NCBI GenBank assembly: GCA_031281265.1 | Contig: JAITFO010000051.1 | Span: 1 to 64,000, forward strand | DNA: 64,000 bases | From: Candidatus Fibrimonadaceae bacterium | Lineage (GTDB): Bacteria > Fibrobacterota > Fibrobacteria > Fibrobacterales > Fibrobacteraceae | Direction of reading: 5' to 3' | Shown here: one piece after another, positions 56,717-64,000 of the stretch | Layout of the letters: each line of letters opens with the position of its first letter | Position numbering within the stretch: the first letter of the stretch is position 1 | The notes under the pieces: generated by a model | The model's database searches: none | Told to the model about the DNA's origin: nothing | Seen by the model: the letters and a program-made list of their open reading frames with translations, nothing else | Made by a program: the position numbers and the translations under genes

Positions 56717-58804
56717 ATGGTGCTTGTCAAGTTTTTTATCTTTACACCCGTGCTCCTTTCTTCCATACCTGGTCTTGGTCCAAAAAAAACAGCCGCATTA
56801 AAAGAAAGCGGTATAAGCACGCTTTTCGATTTGCTCTCATATTTGCCACGGGATTGGATAGACCAACGGCGAATAACAAAAATAAAGGATATTAAAGCGG
56901 ACGAGCGCGTTGTTTTGGTGGGGCACATAGTGCGCAGCTCAATGATTTATGGGGGGCGCGCGAGATTTAACGCAACCCTGCAAGATGAAACTGGAAGCAT
57001 TGAGCTTGTGTTTTTTGGAGCAACGCATCACTGGCAGGGTAGGCTAAAAAACGGCTCGCGCTGGGTTGCCATAGGTAAAGGAACGGTATTCCGCACAATG
57101 CAGATGGTGCACCCTGATTTGCAAGCTCTAGAAGAAGGCGAGGAATTCAGCGGTAGCATAGTTCCCGTTTACACGATAACCGAACCTATGCGAAAAGCTA
57201 GGATGGAAAGCAAGTTTTTTGCAAAGTTACATAAGGGCCTTTTTGAAAAAAACTTAAATTTGATTTTGCCGCCCGAAGAGCATATTTGCCCCGCAGAGCT
57301 TTTGAATTTTTTAAAAATGCAACCGCTCATCGAAAATTTTAAAAAGCTGCACTGCCCGCAAAATTGGGAGGAGATTAACGCAGCAAAAAAAGAGATAAAA
57401 ATTTTGGAACTTTTGCCATTTTGCTTGAGAATGGCAAGGCGGCGGCGGTTGCTTGCGAACTCTGGAATTCCAAGAGCATTGGATTTGCAAAAAATGGATT
57501 TTGCAAAAGGCAATTTGCCATTCGCTTTAACCGCTGGGCAAAGTCAGGTTTTGGAGCAGATAAAAAGCGGGCTTTTGAGCAGCCGCCAGTTCCATGCGCT
57601 TTTGCAAGGCGATGTGGGCAGCGGAAAAACCGTTGTGGCATTGCTCGCCACCATAGGTATTTGCGGGGCAGGGGAGCAAACGGCTTGCATGGTTCCTACC
57701 GATATTCTGGCGAGGCAGCATTTTTTGAGCATGGGGAAGGTCTTTGAAGACGCTGGCTTAAAACTCGCTCTGCTCGTTGGAGCTATGGGAGCGGCAGAGC
57801 GCAGGGAGGTTTTGGAGGGCTTAAAGAGCGGCGCAATTAACGCAGTTGTTGGGACTCATGCTCTGTTTTCCAAAGATGTGGAGTTTAAAAATTTGGGTTT
57901 TGTGATTATAGACGAGCAGCATCGTTTTGGGGTAAAGCAAAGGGAAGCCTTGCTAGCAAAAGGCGATAAACCGGATTTATTGGTTATGAGCGCAACGCCA
58001 ATTCCCCGCAGCCTTGCTATGACCTTTTACGGAGATTTGGAAGCCATAGTTTTGCGCGAAAAACCGCCCGGCAGAAAACCCGTCTTAACAAAATTGGTAG
58101 GCAGCGAGAAACGCGAGGATATGAAAAACTACCTATACAAAGAGTCTTTAGGCGGGAACCGTTGTTATTGGGTTGCGAGCAGGGTTCAGGAAGATGAATT
58201 TGGAGAAGCGGCGAGCGTGGGCAAAATTTATGATGAATTGAGAAAATTTAAAGGCGATTGGAAAATAGCCGTTGTTCACGGGCAAATGCCAGAAACCGAG
58301 CGAGATGCAAACTTAACCGCTTTTGCCAGAGGCGAGATTTCCCTGCTTGTTTGCACAACGGTGGTGGAAGTTGGCGTAAACGTGCCGGAAGCGAATTTGA
58401 TAGCTATAGAGAATCCGGAAAGTTTTGGGCTTGCCCAGTTGCATCAGTTGCGGGGCAGGGTAGGGCGCGGGAACGCACAGGCTTGGTGTTTTTTGATATG
58501 CGACTCAGACAACGCCGCTTTTGAAAGGCTGGAACAATTTTCAAAAACAGATGATGGTTTTGAAATATCGGAGATAGACCTGCAAAACAGAGGGGCGGGG
58601 AATTTAGAAGGCTCGGAGCAGAGCGGCTCCTGGATTTTGAGATATTTTGACTGGGTGGATAGCCAACCTTTGATTGAAAAGACCATAAATACCGCAAACG
58701 ACATTTTAGATAACAAACCAAACTTCCCGCCAGAAATTCTGCAAAGAATCCAAAACTGGTATAACGACAAAAAATTTGAAAAGATAGAGGATGGGGTGCA
58801 TTAG
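56717..58804 (+). CDS. recG: ATP-dependent DNA helicase RecG
   Basis: 'LLQGDVGSGKTVVALLA', 'IIDEQHRFGVKQREALL', 'LVMSATPIPRSLAMTFYGDL', 'QLHQLRGRVGRGNAQAWCFL'. Confidence 0.96.
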   Translation: MVLVKFFIFTPVLLSSIPGLGPKKTAALKESGISTLFDLLSYLPRDWIDQRRITKIKDIKADERVVLVGHIVRSSMIYGGRARFNATLQDETGSIELVFFGATHHWQGRLKNGSRWVAIGKGTVFRTMQMVHPDLQALEEGEEFSGSIVPVYTITEPMRKARMESKFFAKLHKGLFEKNLNLILPPEEHICPAELLNFLKMQPLIENFKKLHCPQNWEEINAAKKEIKILELLPFCLRMARRRRLLANSGIPRALDLQKMDFAKGNLPFALTAGQSQVLEQIKSGLLSSRQFHALLQGDVGSGKTVVALLATIGICGAGEQTACMVPTDILARQHFLSMGKVFEDAGLKLALLVGAMGAAERREVLEGLKSGAINAVVGTHALFSKDVEFKNLGFVIIDEQHRFGVKQREALLAKGDKPDLLVMSATPIPRSLAMTFYGDLEAIVLREKPPGRKPVLTKLVGSEKREDMKNYLYKESLGGNRCYWVASRVQEDEFGEAASVGKIYDELRKFKGDWKIAVVHGQMPETERDANLTAFARGEISLLVCTTVVEVGVNVPEANLIAIENPESFGLAQLHQLRGRVGRGNAQAWCFLICDSDNAAFERLEQFSKTDDGFEISEIDLQNRGAGNLEGSEQSGSWILRYFDWVDSQPLIEKTINTANDILDNKPNFPPEILQRIQNWYNDKKFEKIEDGVH

Positions 58805-58805
58805 A

Positions 58806-58848
58806 GGCAGTGCCGAGTCTATCCCCCCTCACTCGACCCGGCACTGCC
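58806..58848. terminator. Long GC-rich hairpin after recG
   Basis: GGCAGTGCCGAGTC ... GACCCGGCACTGCC, 13 of 14 pairs; no T-tract on + strand. Confidence 0.5.
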
Positions 58849-58934
58849 AAAAATTAATTAAAAGCCCAAAAAAACAAAATTCCTGCAAAAATATGCAATG
58901 AAAATGATGAGGGCACTTAAAAATTTTCTACTGT

Positions 58935-59028
58935 AGGGGGGAGTGGGATTGGCTCAAAAAAGTGTATGTGCGCGTGCGAACGCGAGGGGATGTACCTCAC
59001 ACGGCGACTCTAAGTTCAAAACTTTTTT
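58935..59028 (+). ncRNA. Candidate structured RNA or leader upstream of the translational GTPase
   Basis: CGCGT-GCGA-ACGCG hairpin (GNRA loop, 58971-58984), adjacent GAGG/CCTC hairpin (58984-58998), outer GTGT/ACAC, then AAGTT-CAA-AACTT-TTTT. Confidence 0.35.
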
Positions 59029-59188
59029 GCCTAATGCCATACGAACAAATATAATTTATTTTTTAAAAAAAAACAAGAAATTTTTAAAAAAAAATAAGAA
59101 AAAAATAAAATTTTATTTTTTTTGTGATATTTGTCTCTGTTTTTTGTAAATTTAAAATTCACCCCCCATTTGGCATATAAACAGCATT

Positions 59189-61000
59189 ATGAACATCGCT
59201 ATTTTGGCTCATATAGATGCAGGCAAAACAACGCTCTCCGAGCGTATTTTGTGGGCTGCGGGCAAGATATTGCGGGCTGGCGATGTGGAAGATGGGCTTG
59301 CAACAATGGACTATTTGCCCGAAGAAAAAGAAAAGGGCATAACCATAGAAGCGGGCATTTCAAATTTTATGTGGAGGGATATTTGGTGGAATTTGATAGA
59401 TGCACCTGGGCACATAGATTTTGGCATGGAGGCAGATACCGCTCTGGAAGCCGCAGACGGCGCGGTTTTAGTGATTTCCGCTGCTGATGGAATACAACCT
59501 CAAACTTATGCAGCTTGGGAAAAGTTAAAATCGCTTAACAAGCCCTGCGTGATATTTTTCAATAAAACGGATTTGCCCGAATCGAGGTTGGAAGAGAGTT
59601 TTTGGGAAATAGAGGAGCAATTTGGGGTAAACCCTGTTTTGCTCTCTTGGCCGGTGAAAAACGAGGGGGTATGGGACGTTTTGAGCGGAACTTTTTTAAA
59701 ACATAACGATGAAGGCAGGGAAGACATATTTGATTTTTTGGAAGAGAAAGGCGAGATGGAAAATTTGCGGCGTGAGGCCTGCGAAGCGGCTTCCACCGCA
59801 GATGATAAACTTTTGGAAAAACTGCTCTCGAATAAAATCCCGGAAACTGCGGAGCTACTCGCTGGCTTGCAAAAGCTGTTTTACAAGGGTTCCCACATTT
59901 TGTGCTATGCAGGTTCTGCTAAAAAAAACGTGGGTATTCGCTCGCTTTTGAACGGGCTTTCCTTTTTTCTTAAACCCCAAGAGATAAAGAGCAAAGAGCT
60001 GGGGCAAGTTATACGCTACCGTTCCTTTGCGGGCATAGGCGAAGTTGCGATTTTTAAAAGCTATAAAAACCTTAAAAAAAACAAATTCCCAGACGGTTTA
60101 AAATTTTACCGCATTCACGCTCAAAATTTAAGCGAGGTCTCGGAAATTTCTTGCGGGGATATCTATGCTGTTAAAGGGATGTTGCATAAAAAAATAGGTG
60201 ATTATTCTCCGCTTTTGCAAATGAGGATTGAGTGCTTAAAATCCGAGGATTGGGCACAGATAGACGATGCTTTAAAGAGCATTGAACGTATAGACCATTC
60301 GATGAGGATTACGGAAAACAAAAATGACGGTTCTTGGACTTTGCACGCTATGGGAGCAGTGCAGTTCGATTTTATTCTCTCCAGGCTCAAAAGGGAATAT
60401 CATTGCAAGGTAAAGGCAGGGGAGCCAAGCGTTGAATTCCACGAGGTGCTTTCAAGGAATTTGAACGCCGTTGAAAATTTTTGCCAGATAGGGGAGGCAA
60501 GCGTGAGCATTTCCCTTTCTGCGGAAATGCTGGAAAATGAGCGTTGCGAGATAGCGAGCGAAATTCCTGCCGTAATTTCTGCACTTGAGGAATTTTGCGA
60601 GGCGGGAGTTTTGGGCAAAGGCTCTTTGCGGGGCATAAAATTTATTTTGCATAAGCTGGAAATATCGGGCAACGCAACCCAAAATGCAACCCAAGCTGTT
60701 GTAAAAAAAGCCTGTTTAGATGCAGCAAAAATGCTAGTGGAGCCAAGTGCTGTGGAAATCCACGAACCCTGGGTTGATTTAACCGTCCAATGCCCCTCGG
60801 CTCACGCTGGCGCGGTCACAAAGGATTTGCTAGCTCGAGGCGCAAAAATCCTGAACAGCGATGGCGATGGCAAAAAGCACCGTTTTTACGCAAACGCCCC
60901 CCTTAGCAAGCTGGCGCGTTACACAACCGAGTTGCTATCCATAACCCGTGGCGGTGGTAATTATGCCATGAAGTTTGCAGAATTCAGGGGCAAGAATTAA
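59189..61000 (+). CDS. EF-G/Tet(M)-like translational GTPase, divergent and short
   Basis: 'AHIDAGKTTLSERIL', 'EKEKGITIEAGISNFMW', 'DAPGHIDF', 'FNKTDLP'; 603 aa. Confidence 0.85.
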   Translation: MNIAILAHIDAGKTTLSERILWAAGKILRAGDVEDGLATMDYLPEEKEKGITIEAGISNFMWRDIWWNLIDAPGHIDFGMEADTALEAADGAVLVISAADGIQPQTYAAWEKLKSLNKPCVIFFNKTDLPESRLEESFWEIEEQFGVNPVLLSWPVKNEGVWDVLSGTFLKHNDEGREDIFDFLEEKGEMENLRREACEAASTADDKLLEKLLSNKIPETAELLAGLQKLFYKGSHILCYAGSAKKNVGIRSLLNGLSFFLKPQEIKSKELGQVIRYRSFAGIGEVAIFKSYKNLKKNKFPDGLKFYRIHAQNLSEVSEISCGDIYAVKGMLHKKIGDYSPLLQMRIECLKSEDWAQIDDALKSIERIDHSMRITENKNDGSWTLHAMGAVQFDFILSRLKREYHCKVKAGEPSVEFHEVLSRNLNAVENFCQIGEASVSISLSAEMLENERCEIASEIPAVISALEEFCEAGVLGKGSLRGIKFILHKLEISGNATQNATQAVVKKACLDAAKMLVEPSAVEIHEPWVDLTVQCPSAHAGAVTKDLLARGAKILNSDGDGKKHRFYANAPLSKLARYTTELLSITRGGGNYAMKFAEFRGKN

Positions 61001-61011
61001 ACCGCTCTTGG

Positions 61012-61272
61012 CTATTGTATGCAAAACAACCCCGAATCCTTATACCAGTCAAGCAGGCTATATTGACTAAAAAGAACATCATCTCTTTGTTCTTGCCTAT
61101 ATAAGTTGTTGTCGGCTGCCATGTAAATCAGCACTGTGCGTTTGGCAGGCTCCTGCTGCTCCTGTGGTTCCGTGCCGTTATCGGCGGAAGAACAGGAGAG
61201 GCATAAACAGGCGGCAAGAAGTATAAATGTTATTCTTTTCAAATTATTCCGAATATTGATTGACCCAAACAT
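61012..61272 (-). pseudogene. Truncated clostripain-like (C11) lipoprotein fragment
   Basis: Lipobox 'LAACLCLSCSS', then 'RTVLIYMAADNNLY', the typical start of C11 clostripain-family domains; ends about 30 aa later. Confidence 0.6.
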
Positions 61273-62053
61273 AAGTATAATATTCTTCAGCCTCAAGACG
61301 TATGCCGAATTTTCTGGTTCTTCCTGTTATATTTTCGCTTACTGAAAATATAATTTTCTTTTTATCCTGTTTATCAACGGTAAACCAAGAGTGCTCTATA
61401 CCAACTATTCCGCTTTCGTTTACGATAAATGGAATTCCATCCGTACATAAAAATGGAAATTGAACTCTGTTACAGAGCCTTTTATCCGTCACATATATCC
61501 AAGCCGTGTCTTCTATCATAAGGGGCTCTGATATACGGTGCCATTCTCCTTCTGTGGTTACGCTATCTATTCCTCCTTTGGCATTGAACAATAGCTCCTC
61601 TCTCGGAAATTTTGGTGCTTGAACTATTGAAAAACCTGAATGGCAATTACCATCTTGTACGCCTATGCTCGTGTTTTTTTCTTCATTCGTGTTATTTCCA
61701 TTCACCGAAACAAGCAATGTATATCCGTTTATTCTTGTTACACTAAACCAAGAACATTCTATTTTCATTGTCCGATCATTATTACAATAATTATCATTGC
61801 AATAACCTTCATTTTCCGGCCCAATGTTTTTACATCCTTGGTAGCTTTCATTACCTTGGTAGACTTCATTAAGCCACCAATGGGTATTCCCAACAACTAC
61901 GGTATCAATCCCACCTTCCGCACTAAACGACAATTTTTCTTTTGACAGCCTTGGCGGGTTAGAGCAAGAACCTATAAAAGGCTCCGGAGCCAAATCTGGA
62001 TCGCAAGAACACAAAATCAGGCATAAAAGCAAAAATAAAAGTAAACGTTTCAT
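61244..62053 (-). CDS. Lipoprotein with two BACON/Ig-like repeats
   Basis: Lipobox 'LILCSCDPD'; repeated 'LSFSAEGGIDTV...WFSVTRINGYTLLVSVNGNNTNEEKNTSI' and 'LLFNAKGGIDSV...WFTVDKQDKKKIIFSVSENITGRTRKFGI'. Confidence 0.65.
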   Translation of the reverse strand: MKRLLLFLLLCLILCSCDPDLAPEPFIGSCSNPPRLSKEKLSFSAEGGIDTVVVGNTHWWLNEVYQGNESYQGCKNIGPENEGYCNDNYCNNDRTMKIECSWFSVTRINGYTLLVSVNGNNTNEEKNTSIGVQDGNCHSGFSIVQAPKFPREELLFNAKGGIDSVTTEGEWHRISEPLMIEDTAWIYVTDKRLCNRVQFPFLCTDGIPFIVNESGIVGIEHSWFTVDKQDKKKIIFSVSENITGRTRKFGIRLEAEEYYTYVWVNQYSE

Positions 62054-62073
62054 GGCACTGCCTCCTTTTCAAA

Positions 62074-62763
62074 TTATTCCGCAGACTGGGTGATTTTAAC
62101 CTCACTAGACGCACAAGGTTTAAATTTTGCAATAAGATATCTCTCTTCTCCAGTTTCGTTTTTGCTTATTGAGAAAATTATTTTCTCTCTATCAAGTACT
62201 CTAATAGTAAACCAAGAACTTTCTATTACGTATGGGAGATGGAAACTATATGGTATATACAGACCGTCATATCCAAAATATGACTGAAAAGAATTATTGT
62301 TACTTACGGTTATGCTATCTATCCCTCCTTCGGCACTGAATAGCAATTCCTCTTTTGACACCTTTATTGAATCAGGAGAGCATTGAATTATTTTAAAACT
62401 TGCCGAATATTTACCGCATTCCCCCTCGCTATTTTCCTTTATATTTACGGTCGCACTTCTTATTTCCGTATCGTTTTGCTTTACCGAAACAAGTATTTTG
62501 CTATCGTTTGTTTTTACTGCGCTAAACCAAGGGCATTCTACTTTTTCAGGCTTCACTTCACATAATTCCCCGCTTTCTACACCAGTAAATGCACCCGAAA
62601 AATAAAAATAATAATATCCACCGTATGAAGTTGCAGTATCAATTCCTCCTTGCGGATGAAATAACAGCCCTGATATAGCCGGTGGATCACAAGTACCGTC
62701 AATAGGCTCTTGATTGCAAGAACACAAAACTACTAAACAAAAAATCAGGAATAAACGTTTCAT
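62074..62763 (-). CDS. Lipoprotein with BACON/Ig-like repeats, paralog of 61244-62053
   Basis: Lipobox 'LVVLCSCNQE'; 'LLFSAEGGIDSI...SSWFTIRVLDREKIIFSISKNETGEERYLIAKF'. Confidence 0.65.
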   Translation of the reverse strand: MKRLFLIFCLVVLCSCNQEPIDGTCDPPAISGLLFHPQGGIDTATSYGGYYYFYFSGAFTGVESGELCEVKPEKVECPWFSAVKTNDSKILVSVKQNDTEIRSATVNIKENSEGECGKYSASFKIIQCSPDSIKVSKEELLFSAEGGIDSITVSNNNSFQSYFGYDGLYIPYSFHLPYVIESSWFTIRVLDREKIIFSISKNETGEERYLIAKFKPCASSEVKITQSAE

Positions 62764-63034
62764 GGCATTGCCTCCTATTTAGCTATAAAGCTCATTTTTA
62801 CATTATACTGGTAATTAACTCCAAATTTGTGCATTTTCATAAAATGAACTCCTATTGAACGATTATATATATTATAATATACATTATTTTTTTCTAAGGC
62901 TGGCTACTTTTTTTTTAGAAATCGTTAAGAAATGGTTAAATTCGGTTAAAAAAGAACGATCTATTGACGAGGAGGGTGTGGATACGTATCGCTATAATTA
63001 ATTTTCTATATTCCAAAAAAAAGGAGCTTTTTTT

Positions 63035-63628
63035 ATGAAAAAATTAATTTTTATCTCTCTCTTTATGTGCATTGCCTCATATACCTATGCGCAACAAGAC
63101 CCAGTTGCCCTGCTAAGGCAGAACGATTTGGAACTGCAAAAGGAACTTAAAAAAAAGAGCCACACGGCAGCAGATATGGAGAGAATTAAATACCTGAGCA
63201 GCGGGCTTTTTGATTTTGCAAAAATGGCAGAGCGCAGCTTGCCTAAAAAAACTTTGGATACTATCTCCAAAAGCGCAAAAGCGGAATTTTCCAAAGAATT
63301 TCAAAGGATGATTGAAAACTCAAGTGTGAATAAATTCAAAAATTCAAAGTACACCCCGCCGGATTCCACCATTTATGAAGAACCCAAATACAAAAAAGAC
63401 GGAGCTGAAGTTTGGGTTTCCATACATTCTTGGAGCAAAGGCAAAGATATGCTGATGGTTTATAAGATGGATAAAGAGGGTAATTCTTGGAAAGTTTGGG
63501 ATTTAGTTATAGATGACCTTTCCACCACCCGCAACTATCAAGACCAATTCAAAAGCATTTTGGAGACAAAAAACTTCAAAGAACTGATTAAGACCGTGAA
63601 AGAAAAAGCGGACGAATATGTCAAATGA
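63035..63628 (+). CDS. MlaC/Ttg2D-like phospholipid transport substrate-binding protein
   Basis: Signal peptide; 'WKVWDLVIDDLSTTRNYQDQFKSILETKNFKELIKTVKEKADE' matches the MlaC C-terminal motif. Confidence 0.75.
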   Translation: MKKLIFISLFMCIASYTYAQQDPVALLRQNDLELQKELKKKSHTAADMERIKYLSSGLFDFAKMAERSLPKKTLDTISKSAKAEFSKEFQRMIENSSVNKFKNSKYTPPDSTIYEEPKYKKDGAEVWVSIHSWSKGKDMLMVYKMDKEGNSWKVWDLVIDDLSTTRNYQDQFKSILETKNFKELIKTVKEKADEYVK

Positions 63629-64000
63629 AAGTTCGCGTAGCTTTCTTTTTTTCTCAAGCGGAAAATGAGCTAGGGTTTCGTTTTTTGAGGTGGAAATGGT
63701 GTTTGCCTTTAAATGAAGACTTTAAAAATAAATTTAAAGACGCTTTTAAAGATACTTTATTCAAGTTAGATGAACAATCCAAAAACGGCAAACAGCCAAA
63801 AAAAGATAAGAAATCCAAAGGCAATGTTTATAAATTTTTAATTAAAGTTCTCCTTTACCCGCAAACCAGAAGCCGAATTTGGCAGTTTACAAAAAAACTG
63901 TTTTACCGTGTCTATAATTTATTTTCAATAAGACTTGAAAATGTTGAGGTTAGGGGAGGCACTCTTGGCGACCCCTTTTATGATGCGATGGCGCTGGGAA
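63625..64000 (+). CDS. Hypothetical protein (possibly DUF2953-like), 3' truncated by window edge
   Basis: Manual translation MKVRVAFFFSQAENELGFRFLRWKWCLPLNEDF...; open to window end; ATGA overlap with upstream gene. Confidence 0.55.
   Translation, partial: MKVRVAFFFSQAENELGFRFLRWKWCLPLNEDFKNKFKDAFKDTLFKLDEQSKNGKQPKKDKKSKGNVYKFLIKVLLYPQTRSRIWQFTKKLFYRVYNLFSIRLENVEVRGGTLGDPFYDAMALG

Noticed and set aside
56491-56928. Minus-strand ORF spanning the tRNA
   Set aside because: Overlaps tRNA-Ala and the recG 5' end; no protein-like features
58943-59149. 68-aa ORF upstream of the EF-G/Tet(M)-like gene
   Set aside because: C-terminus is a translation of A/T homopolymers (KKNKKFLKKNKKKIKF); more consistent with noncoding DNA

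Overview
The window looks like a compact bacterial chromosome segment. It is most likely from Fibrobacterota (Fibrobacter/Fibromonas-like), inferred from two FISUMP-type domains ('TFTDPRDNQTYRTIKIGTQTWMAENLNY'), many Ser-rich linkers on exported proteins, and SpoVG. Most of it is housekeeping: uvrA-like, prfA, scpA, thiS-thiC, trpE/trpG, nuoB-nuoC, a GlgA-like glycosyltransferase, rpsU, tatD, hisH, comM, pyrG, ahcY, pta, a dNK-like kinase, nspC, a rhomboid protease, tRNA-Ala(GGC), recG. Accessory parts: (i) 18.1-24.1 kb, three paralogous lipoproteins with one conserved head and divergent C-termini, interleaved with small toxin/antitoxin-like and nuclease-like genes and near-identical terminators; (ii) 35.7-41.4 kb, an Rpn-type nuclease, a DUF4398-like lipoprotein, small orphan ORFs, a Sel1/zinc/TM/double-FISUMP protein, an M23 peptidase and a 43-bp palindrome; (iii) 61.0-62.8 kb, tandem BACON-like lipoproteins plus a truncated clostripain-like fragment. 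No CRISPR array, rRNA, prophage or complete IS element was recognised. All assignments come from reading motifs by eye; no searches were run.
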